Below are positions 1 to 5,367 of a stretch of DNA of 5,367 nucleotides, piece by piece (within the stretch, counting starts at the first letter, position 1; every line of letters starts with the position of its first letter). This DNA is from Bacillota bacterium (GTDB lineage: Bacteria > Bacillota > Clostridia > Acetivibrionales > JAFADI01). The stretch covers positions 1 through 5,367 of the forward strand of contig JAFADI010000270.1 in NCBI GenBank assembly GCA_023424965.1, in the 5' to 3' direction. Both the position numbers and the translations under genes were made by a program. Under the pieces are notes generated by a model. It made no database searches. It had not been told where the DNA came from and saw only the letters and a list, made by a program, of their open reading frames with translations.

Positions 1-431
1 ACATTGTTGAGAAGTCCTACATCCGGATTGTAGATAAAGACAAACAGAAGGCCCACAACCGTCAGCGGCAGCATGTTGGGCGTGAAGAACACCAGCCTGT
101 AGAAGGCTCCCTCCTTCCTGCTCATCCGGAAGATTAAAACCGCCAGCAGCAATCCGCCGATAATCGCAATCAAGCCGGAAACCACCGCAATAATTATGGA
201 GTTTACGAAAGAGGTTCTTGTCACCTCATCGGTGATTACAGTGGTAAAATTGCTGAATCCTGCCCACTCTATGGGTCCAAGCCCGCTCCATCGCTGGAAG
301 GAGAGAACCACGTTCCAGATAATCGGGATGGCAATGTCCATCAGAATGAAAAGCAAGGCGGGAAGAACGAGAATCAGTCCCAGAAGCTGCATTCCTCTAT
401 TATAAAATCCTTTTTTATTTTCAGTCGCCAT
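1..431 (-). CDS. Sugar ABC transporter permease, MalF/UgpA type (partial, C-terminus beyond window)
   Basis: The reading frame opens at an ATG (429-431) and stays open for 143 codons to the left edge, so about half of a usual ~290-300-residue permease is present. It encodes an integral membrane subunit of a carbohydrate ABC importer. Three hydrophobic segments are visible: about residues 15-45 (after a short polar N-terminus beginning MATENKKGFYNRG), 76-101 and 112-134. The stretch around residues 115-142, with FFTPNMLP followed by VVGLLF and then YNPDVGLLN, is typical of MalF-type sugar permeases. The EAA loop that contacts the ATPase would lie beyond the window. An AGAGGAG ribosome binding site (439-445) sits 7 nt before the ATG and fixes the start. 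The gene follows the binding-protein gene by 109 bp on the same strand and is probably cotranscribed with it. A second, MalG-type permease is expected next by analogy but is not visible. Confidence 0.93.
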   Translation of the reverse strand, partial: MATENKKGFYNRGMQLLGLILVLPALLFILMDIAIPIIWNVVLSFQRWSGLGPIEWAGFSNFTTVITDEVTRTSFVNSIIIAVVSGLIAIIGGLLLAVLIFRMSRKEGAFYRLVFFTPNMLPLTVVGLLFVFIYNPDVGLLNN

Positions 432-487
432 GAGAATTCTCCTCTAAAAATCAAATATGGGAAACGGCAAATCACGCGCTATAGAGT

Positions 488-524
488 TTGAAGCAGGCAT
501 AAGGCGAGCTTATGCCTGCTTCAA
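488..524 (-). promoter_or_regulatory. Perfect 16-bp intercistronic stem-loop between binding-protein and permease genes
   Basis: Positions 488-503 and 509-524 are exact reverse complements (core AGCAGGCATAAG / CTTATGCCTGCT) around a 5-nt loop. In the mRNA this lies 16 nt after the binding-protein stop codon and about 57 nt before the permease start. No U-tract follows it on the minus strand, so it is not a standard intrinsic terminator. Such hairpins after solute-binding-protein genes can protect the upstream message from 3' exonucleases, or partly stop transcription, giving more binding protein than permease. The inverted repeat is seen directly. The function is inferred. Confidence 0.75.
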
Positions 525-540
525 CAATTCTGAAACGCTT

Positions 541-1869
541 TTATTTTTTACCTTCCATTGCCTGTTTTCTCATGGTTTCAAGTGCGTCGAGAGAAGCTTT
601 TCCCTTATTTATATAGTCTGCAGGCATTTTATTTGTGATCACATCCTGGATCTGGGAGGAGATGGTCACGATTTCATTCCGGGTGATCTTTGCGGTATCC
701 CTTGAATACATTGCAAAATTCGGGTCGGTGCTGCTGACACCCTTGACGGTAACGGGCGATCCGTCATCCGCAACAATCTGCAGTGCTTCTTTGCCTGTAA
801 GGAACTTCAATATTTTAACGGAGTCTTCCTTATGTTTGGCATTGGCCGGAATGAACCATCCGTCACAGCCGCCGATCAGGATGTCCTGAGCTCCAAGATG
901 AGGCCAGGATGCTATTTGAATATTTTTCAAACCAATATTTTTGATGTCTGCGCCCGCCATGGAGTTCACATCGGCAACCATGGCGATCTTGCCCGCTTTA
1001 AAAGCCGACATTACTTCATCCATTTTTACCGCAATGGCCCCCTTCCCTGGATAAGCGTAATTGTTGTCATAAACCGACCTGGCAGCATCAAATGCCTTGA
1101 CAACATTGGGTTCAAGGAAAGAAACCTTGCCTGCCGCAAAATCGTCGGACTGCTGCTTTGTATCCCAGTTGGACATGTAGCTGTTTCTCACAAGCCAGCA
1201 AGCCCAATCATACCGGATGGCAAAGGGATATACGCCGCTCCCTCCAAGCTTTTCCTTGAGTGTCTTGTTGACTTCCATAAACTGTTCCCAGGTCCAGTCA
1301 TTTTCCGGAATGGTCACACCTGCTTTTTCAGTGATGTCCTTATTAACGATAAGCATGGGATAAACACTTCTGAAAGGCAACGCATAGTACTTTCCGTCTA
1401 CCTTGCCTATATCAAGGGTTCCCTCCTCAAAGGTATTTGCCCATTCATTGTTGTTTTCAGTAAGATAAGGAGTGAGGTCCAGTGCCATGTTGCCCTGAAC
1501 ATAAGTGGAAATGTAATTCGGCCAGTAGAATGAAAAGTCCGGCGGATTTCCTGCTGCAACCATCGTCTTCAATGTTTTGTCAATGTTTGATGCGTCAAAG
1601 CTCTTGATTACAAAGCTGTACTCGGGAAAATGCTCCTCCACCTTTTTAAGATACTGATCTGCCCATTTCCAGTCGGGGCTGGACGCGAGACCTACCATCG
1701 ACAGCTTTTCTCCGGATTTTGCCTCCTCCTTCTGGTCAGAGGCCGCTTTTGTATCCGCGGGGGCCTTTGTGTCAGGGGGGATTGGGCTGCCGGCACCGCA
1801 AGCAGTAAGGATCAGGGCAATAGCTACCAGACATGAAACCAATACTGTAATTCTCTTGGTCATTTTCAT
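541..1869 (-). CDS. Extracellular solute-binding lipoprotein of a sugar ABC importer (family 1)
   Basis: This 442-residue protein is predicted to capture a sugar or oligosaccharide outside the membrane and deliver it to the adjacent permeases. It begins with a basic n-region (MKMTKR) and a hydrophobic stretch to about residue 20. A lipobox L21-T22-A23-C24 follows, so C24 should be the lipidated N-terminus. Residues 25-55 form an Ala/Asp/Lys/Pro-rich linker with a DTKAPADTKA repeat that tethers the domain. The rest matches the SBP family 1 pattern: VAAGNPPDFSF near 104-113, DLTPYL at 131-136, DGKYYALPF at 158-166 before a VNK at 175-177, DWTWEQF at 191-197, and a GKIAMVAD segment near 293-300. 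Length is normal for the family. The ATG at 1867-1869 is preferred over the one two codons later because AGGAGG (1877-1882) lies 7 nt before it. Aromatic residues around 215-235 could line the sugar site, but the substrate cannot be deduced. Confidence 0.95.
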   Translation of the reverse strand: MKMTKRITVLVSCLVAIALILTACGAGSPIPPDTKAPADTKAASDQKEEAKSGEKLSMVGLASSPDWKWADQYLKKVEEHFPEYSFVIKSFDASNIDKTLKTMVAAGNPPDFSFYWPNYISTYVQGNMALDLTPYLTENNNEWANTFEEGTLDIGKVDGKYYALPFRSVYPMLIVNKDITEKAGVTIPENDWTWEQFMEVNKTLKEKLGGSGVYPFAIRYDWACWLVRNSYMSNWDTKQQSDDFAAGKVSFLEPNVVKAFDAARSVYDNNYAYPGKGAIAVKMDEVMSAFKAGKIAMVADVNSMAGADIKNIGLKNIQIASWPHLGAQDILIGGCDGWFIPANAKHKEDSVKILKFLTGKEALQIVADDGSPVTVKGVSSTDPNFAMYSRDTAKITRNEIVTISSQIQDVITNKMPADYINKGKASLDALETMRKQAMEGKK

Positions 1870-1894
1870 CTTTTCTCCTCCTAAAATTTTGTTG

Positions 1895-1908
1895 TAGCTG
1901 CGCAGCTA
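1895..1908. promoter_or_regulatory. Perfect 14-bp CG-centred palindrome in the 5' leader, candidate operator
   Basis: TAGCTGCGCAGCTA is an exact palindrome centred on CG, in otherwise AT-rich DNA. It lies roughly +7 to +20 relative to the transcription start inferred from the TATAAT at 1922-1927, and 12 nt upstream of the AGGAGG ribosome binding site of the binding-protein gene. A symmetric site just after a promoter is a natural place for a repressor to block transcription, and a central CG is common in LacI/GalR-family operators. It does not fit the CcpA cre consensus. As RNA it could form only a short 5-bp stem with a GCGC loop. The palindrome is certain. Its role is inferred and no matching repressor gene is in the window. 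Confidence 0.45.
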
Positions 1909-1914
1909 TTTCTT

Positions 1915-1950
1915 AATTCTTATTATACAAGCCACAAAATTTAGTTATAT
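1915..1950 (-). promoter_or_regulatory. Predicted sigma-A-type promoter of the binding-protein/permease genes, weak -35
   Basis: On the minus strand a perfect TATAAT lies at 1922-1927, placing the transcription start near 1913-1917 and giving a leader of about 45 nt. With 17-bp spacing the -35 hexamer would be ATATAA (1945-1950), matching TTGACA at only two positions. There is also no TGn extended -10. This combination suggests a promoter that needs an activator, in line with the AraC-type regulator encoded immediately upstream. I see no GC-rich terminator between the regulator gene and this promoter, so readthrough from the regulatory genes may add basal expression. Confidence 0.6.
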
Positions 1951-1985
1951 CAGAAAAAACTACGAAAATATTAGATATTCTACGA
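1946..1985 (-). promoter_or_regulatory. Tandem direct repeat, candidate binding site of the AraC-type response regulator
   Basis: Reading the minus strand, TCGTAG occurs at 1985-1980 and again at 1965-1960, exactly 20 bp apart. Each copy is followed by a related block: TCTAATAT after the first, TCTGATAT after the second, with one base more spacing in the second. The two-part repeat therefore has a period of 20-21 bp, about two helical turns. The proximal copy runs from about -50 into the -35 position of the predicted promoter. Two direct half-sites overlapping a poor -35 are the usual layout for activation by dimeric AraC-family proteins, whose two HTH motifs each read one half-site part. The repeat is seen in the sequence. 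Assignment to this regulator is inferred. Confidence 0.5.
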
Positions 1986-1986
1986 T

Positions 1987-3579
1987 TTAGCTTTTCTGCT
2001 GCGTGTTGTTTTTTATTTCGGTAGGAGTACAGTTTTCAAATTTTTTAAACAATTGGGCAAAGTAGGCATAATCTTGATAGCCGACTTCCATACATATCTC
2101 ATAGACGAGCTTATCGGTGCTCAGAATCAACTCTCTGGCCTTGCGGATGCGCATTCTGTTTAAATATTCCGTAAAAGACATTTTCATTTCCTTTTTGAAT
2201 ACATGGGAGAAATAGTTGGGTGATTTTCCTATGAACTGGGCAACCACTTCCACCGTCAGATCCTTATCATAATTCCTTTTGATATACTCCACAGCCTTAA
2301 GAATGCCTCTGTTGTTTGATACCTCCTTTTCATCCTTCAGCTCCACAAACACGGAAGAATAGTAGTCCAATACCACAGCCTTCAAATCTTCCAGGGTCTC
2401 TTTCCTTGACAGATTGTCATACGCCTTCAATTTTTCATCGTATTGGTCAATAATTTCGAAGCCCTTGCTCTTCAAGGTGGAATTCAGGAATTTCATCAGC
2501 TCCAGACCGAAACCGGTTATGCTTTTTTTACTGTCACTCTGTCCGGTTTTAATTTTGGTAAATTCATCTTCAATCAATTCCACTGCCAGGTTGAGGTCAA
2601 AATCACCGATGGCACGGCTCAATTTCCCCATGGCTGCCGAGGCCATCGAATAGGGCACTGCCGATATGGTTAGATTCTGGTAGAAGTTAACGGACCTTCT
2701 TCCGGTGTAAAATTTATGTTCAAGGGCTTCCGAGGCCTGCCGGTAAAGTCTCGCAACGCCGGACACCTTTCCGATGCCGCTGATGCCCAGGGACAGGGTC
2801 GCCCTGTTCTCCGCCTCGAAATCCCGGTTGATTTGCCCTGAAATTCTTTTCAGCTCACTGTTAAGATACTGCTGGAACAGCATGGAATCCACCGTTCGGA
2901 TGATCAGCAGGGCTTGTCTGCCGTTTGGCTTCCACAGCATCACGCCGGAAGAGCCCACCGGCTTTTCGCCGAAGTACTCTTTCAAGCGGTCAAAATAGTC
3001 GGCCGTCTTGTCTTCGGCTGCGTCTTGAAGGGTGTCGGCCTCAAAGAGAATCAAGAGCAAACAGCCTCTCGCATCAAATCCGAAATACTGCTCCAATTCT
3101 TCCAGAATAATATTCCTGTCTGTAATCTTTCCGGAAAGGAGATTATCCATAAAAGTACTGATATAGGTTTTCTGGTATCTGGCAAAATTGTCCTCCGTAC
3201 TCTTTTCCTTTAAAATATCCTCCTTCACTTTGCTGATCAGCGCAATGAGGTTTTTAACCCTTATGGGCTTGAGTTCATAATCCACAGCCCCATATTGAAT
3301 GGCCGTTTTGAGATAATCAAAGTCCGAATGGCCACTGATGATGATCACCTTCGTAGAAGGCCTGATTTCCTTTATCTTTTTAAAAAGCTCAAGGCCGTCC
3401 ATTCCGGGCATCCGGATATCCGTCAGTACGATCTCCGGAAAATCCCTTTTGAATATTTCCAGGGCCTCGATCCCATTGAAGGCTGATTTCACTTCACCGA
3501 TTCCAATCTCAGACCAGTTGATCCCCTGCTCGATTCCCTCACAGATCTGCCTGTCATCATCTACCACCAGTAATTTCAA
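1987..3579 (-). CDS. YesN-type response regulator (REC domain plus AraC-family DNA-binding domain)
   Basis: This 530-residue cytoplasmic transcription factor should be phosphorylated by the kinase encoded just upstream. The REC domain covers about residues 1-120: acidic residues D7-D8(-D9), phospho-acceptor D54 in VLTDIRMPGMDG, the switch residue S82 in ISGHSDF, and K104 in ELKPI. A linker region of about 130-420 includes the stretch around 261-296 (LSLGIS, then ASEALEHKFYTGR) that is typical of YesN-family regulators. The AraC domain lies at about 425-525, with a first HTH around 441-462 and a second around 491-513. Its signature end (FKKF then CTPTEIK) has N516 where glycine is usual. The start is a TTG, because the first REC strand (KLLVVDDD) begins directly after it and a G-rich ribosome binding site precedes it. 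It overlaps the kinase gene by 23 bp. The likely target is the binding-protein promoter next door. Confidence 0.95.
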   Translation of the reverse strand: MKLLVVDDDRQICEGIEQGINWSEIGIGEVKSAFNGIEALEIFKRDFPEIVLTDIRMPGMDGLELFKKIKEIRPSTKVIIISGHSDFDYLKTAIQYGAVDYELKPIRVKNLIALISKVKEDILKEKSTEDNFARYQKTYISTFMDNLLSGKITDRNIILEELEQYFGFDARGCLLLILFEADTLQDAAEDKTADYFDRLKEYFGEKPVGSSGVMLWKPNGRQALLIIRTVDSMLFQQYLNSELKRISGQINRDFEAENRATLSLGISGIGKVSGVARLYRQASEALEHKFYTGRRSVNFYQNLTISAVPYSMASAAMGKLSRAIGDFDLNLAVELIEDEFTKIKTGQSDSKKSITGFGLELMKFLNSTLKSKGFEIIDQYDEKLKAYDNLSRKETLEDLKAVVLDYYSSVFVELKDEKEVSNNRGILKAVEYIKRNYDKDLTVEVVAQFIGKSPNYFSHVFKKEMKMSFTEYLNRMRIRKARELILSTDKLVYEICMEVGYQDYAYFAQLFKKFENCTPTEIKNNTQQKS

Positions 3580-5347
3580 CGATTTCCCCCCTGTCCTGCC
3601 TTTTCAATGGAATAAGAATTTCTACCCTCACACCCTGCCCTTTCTCACTGGAAAAGTCAAGCCCATAATTTTCTCCATACTGCAATTTAATCCTCTCGTC
3701 AATATTCTTCAAGGCAAAAACATTGAAGGATTGTCCTTTGTCGCGGATCATCGCCCGGATATTTCCCCCGTCGGTACCCACTCCGTCATCCGATACGGTA
3801 AACCGGATATTTTCTCCCTCCTGCCTCACGGACACTTCTATCCTTCCCCCTTCAAGCTTTGGTTCAAGCCCATGGAGAACGGCATTCTCAACCAGAGGCT
3901 GGAGAACAAGCTTGGGCATCAGGCAGTCATAAAGCTCATCTTCCGCGTGGATTACCAGCTTTATCCTGCTGCCGTACTTGGCCTGCTGCAAAAACATATA
4001 GTCATCGATAAATTCCATTTCTTCCCTGACAGTGACAATTTCCTTTCCATTGTGGAGGACATGGCGGAACATTTCCGAAAGGGCCTCCAATTGCTCGCTC
4101 ACCTTATAATTTTTGTCTTTCAACGCCAGCCAGCGGATCGAGTCCAGGGTGTTGTACAGGAAATGGGGGTTTATTTGGGCCTCCAGGGCGATGAGCTCCG
4201 CTTCCCTTTGCTTCATTTTGCTTATATATACCGTATTGATCAGCTCCTTGAGCTGCCTGATGATTCCCGTATATTCCTTGATAATTTTTCCCACTTCATC
4301 ATTGGATTTTGTGGCCAGCGTCATGTTGAAATTCCCTTCCCGGAGCTTCTCCATCTCTTTGACCAGGTTTTTCAGCGGTTTTAGTATTACCCTGTCCTGG
4401 ATGATGGAAAACAAAATGCCGAAAATCGAACAAAAGAAAATGGCTATGAAGATTACCGTATTTATCGTATTCGTCATCGGCAGAAAAGACCTGCCGGGTA
4501 TCACCTGAACCAGCTTCCATCCTGTTTTTGGTATTGTGTAATACAAAATAATATTATTGGAGTCTTGTGATTTGTCTTCAAAGAACCCCTCGTTTTTTAC
4601 CAGGAGATTTTCCTTCAGGCCCTCATTGTCATACTTTGTCCCGATCATTTTTTTGTCGGTTGAAGAAATAACTCTTTCATCGGCCCCAAGAAGGTATATT
4701 TCTCCGCCTTTATAGGTATTGAGCTTGCTGTAAAGCTGAAAAAGCTTGTCCTCGTTGATGGTAATCATTTCAACCGCCAGATTTTTGTTAAGCACATCCA
4801 GATTATTGATTGCTCTGAAATACGATATGACATTGACTTTTCTATTGCCGTCCGTTGAGTTTGCCTGATAGACGTCCGACCATAAGCCCACGCCATTTAA
4901 AGCGACAGCCTTCTTCATCATTTCCGGTCCAATCGAAATATCCCATGAGTTTCCAAGCTGAAAACTGTCGTTCTTTGTAGAAATCACGATGGAGTCAACA
5001 TACTGGCAAAAATAGAACTCATTGTACAGCCACCGGTTCGTGGAGACAATAGTTTCAAGATAATTGGGATTACCCGCATTGCTGTCATAAGAAAGCAAGG
5101 TCTGAATTTTATCATCGGAAAGTATCCTTACCGACAGGTTGTCCGCCTCATTAATAAGGCTCACAAAGCCCTGCTCCGTCTGCTTCAGGATTTGCAGGTT
5201 TGTCTCGGTGATATTGCGGATATTCTGATGAAAGAAATAGCTGTTAATAAAGAATGCAGTAACGGTAAGTGGAAGTATGATAAAAATTATAATGCTTAAA
5301 AAAAGCTTTTTCCTTAAAGGCATGTCTCTAAATTTGCTCAGAATCAT
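3557..5347 (-). CDS. YesM-type sensor histidine kinase (outer sensor domain, HAMP, His_kinase, HATPase)
   Basis: This membrane histidine kinase of 596 residues should phosphorylate the downstream response regulator. Numbering here is from the ATG at 5345-5347. TM1 is about 15-37, the extracellular sensor (probably dCache-like) about 38-294, and TM2 about 295-316. HAMP covers about 317-368, with P324 and the DEVG motif at 350-353. The His_kinase domain has phospho-acceptor H395 in QINPHFLYNTLD. The ATPase domain shows the N-box LQPLVENAVLHG (482-493, N488) and the G1 box SDDGVG (519-524). Where YesM proteins usually have a G-x-G-L lid motif before the N-x-x-E-R helix, this one has VFAL (543-546) before KNIDERIKL. 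An in-frame ATG at 5351-5353 would add two residues, but ribosome binding site spacing favours 5347. The promoter lies beyond the right edge. The gene overlaps the regulator gene by 23 bp, indicating an operon. Confidence 0.95.
   Translation of the reverse strand: MILSKFRDMPLRKKLFLSIIIFIILPLTVTAFFINSYFFHQNIRNITETNLQILKQTEQGFVSLINEADNLSVRILSDDKIQTLLSYDSNAGNPNYLETIVSTNRWLYNEFYFCQYVDSIVISTKNDSFQLGNSWDISIGPEMMKKAVALNGVGLWSDVYQANSTDGNRKVNVISYFRAINNLDVLNKNLAVEMITINEDKLFQLYSKLNTYKGGEIYLLGADERVISSTDKKMIGTKYDNEGLKENLLVKNEGFFEDKSQDSNNIILYYTIPKTGWKLVQVIPGRSFLPMTNTINTVIFIAIFFCSIFGILFSIIQDRVILKPLKNLVKEMEKLREGNFNMTLATKSNDEVGKIIKEYTGIIRQLKELINTVYISKMKQREAELIALEAQINPHFLYNTLDSIRWLALKDKNYKVSEQLEALSEMFRHVLHNGKEIVTVREEMEFIDDYMFLQQAKYGSRIKLVIHAEDELYDCLMPKLVLQPLVENAVLHGLEPKLEGGRIEVSVRQEGENIRFTVSDDGVGTDGGNIRAMIRDKGQSFNVFALKNIDERIKLQYGENYGLDFSSEKGQGVRVEILIPLKRQDRGEIVEITGGR
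3577..3591 (-). promoter_or_regulatory. Ribosome binding site (G6) and TTG start codon of the response regulator, inside the kinase gene
   Basis: The minus strand reads AGGGGGG (G6 at 3586-3591), then a 6-nt spacer AAATCG, then TTG at 3577-3579. No ATG is available near the beginning of the REC domain. The in-frame GTG four codons later would cut the first beta strand. The TTG is therefore the supported start. Ribosome binding site and start lie within the last 12 codons of the kinase gene, whose TGA is at 3557-3559, so translation of the two proteins is probably coupled. Confidence 0.8.
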
Positions 5348-5353
5348 TTTCAT

Positions 5354-5359
5354 TCCTCT
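5354..5359 (-). promoter_or_regulatory. Ribosome binding site deciding the kinase start
   Basis: AGAGGA on the minus strand ends directly before the first possible ATG (5351-5353). Its GAGG core is then only 1 nt from that codon, too close for initiation. It is 7 nt from the second in-frame ATG (5345-5347), a normal distance. A GGGG at 5361-5364 could serve the first ATG, but it is a poorer Shine-Dalgarno match. The two proteins would differ by only two residues. Confidence 0.55.
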
Positions 5360-5367
5360 ACCCCGCC

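Noticed and set aside
488..540. Intrinsic terminator at the 16-bp hairpin
   Set aside because: On the minus strand the stem is followed by AAACTCTATAG rather than a U-tract. On the plus strand a T-rich stretch appears only about 12 nt after the stem, and no plus-strand gene ends there.
832..1533. 233-codon open frame on the plus strand
   Set aside because: It is antisense to the middle of the binding-protein gene and its translation resembles no family I recognise. The minus-strand frame has the full lipoprotein and binding-protein pattern.
1895..1908. CcpA cre site
   Set aside because: It is CG-centred, but the flanking bases do not fit TGNAAN-CG-NWNNCW, with only about one of the fixed left-half bases matching.
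1881..1944. Inverted copies of an AAATTTT-containing segment flanking the -10 (about 1881-1892 and 1933-1944)
   Set aside because: AAATTTT is nearly self-complementary and the DNA is AT-rich, so the match is expected by chance. The arms also differ by one base in length.
1966..1985. Terminator just after the regulator gene
   Set aside because: Only a 5-bp AT-only stem (AATAT/ATATT) with a 3-nt loop is present, too weak to stop transcription.
3338..4384. 348-codon open frame on the plus strand
   Set aside because: It lies antisense to the start of the regulator gene and to the catalytic half of the kinase gene, where the minus strand encodes clear conserved motifs. Its own translation shows no recognisable domain.

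Overview
The window reads almost entirely on the minus strand and holds one sugar-uptake locus of a kind common in Firmicutes. In transcription order (right to left) it encodes a YesM-type sensor histidine kinase, a YesN-type AraC-family response regulator, a lipoprotein solute-binding protein, and the first 143 codons of a MalF/UgpA-type ABC permease that runs off the left edge. A Gram-positive host, probably a clostridium or a Paenibacillus relative, is suggested by four things: the YesM/YesN pair, the lipoprotein signal with an acidic/Ala/Lys-rich linker, strong AGGAGG-type ribosome binding sites, and AT-rich intergenic DNA. The species cannot be named from this sequence.

Layout by region: 3557-5347 is the kinase. 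1987-3579 is the regulator, which starts at a TTG codon inside the kinase's 3' end (23-bp overlap). 1870-1986 is a 117-bp intergenic region. It carries a predicted promoter with a perfect -10 and no recognisable -35, a tandem direct repeat covering the -35 position, and a CG-centred 14-bp palindrome just after the predicted transcription start. 541-1869 is the binding protein. 432-540 is a short spacer with a perfect 16-bp inverted repeat. 1-431 is the partial permease. The plus strand has no gene I can support.

How the parts probably work together: an extracellular sugar, free or carried by a binding protein, is sensed by the kinase's outer domain. The kinase phosphorylates the regulator. 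The regulator then binds the tandem repeat and turns on the binding protein and permeases. The hairpin after the binding-protein gene may let that protein be made in excess over the permeases. The substrate cannot be told from this window, because no glycoside hydrolase or sugar-metabolising gene is present. I found no new biological system here. The observations worth checking are the regulatory DNA in the two intergenic gaps, the overlapping TTG start with its G6 tract, and an altered ATP-lid motif in the kinase.
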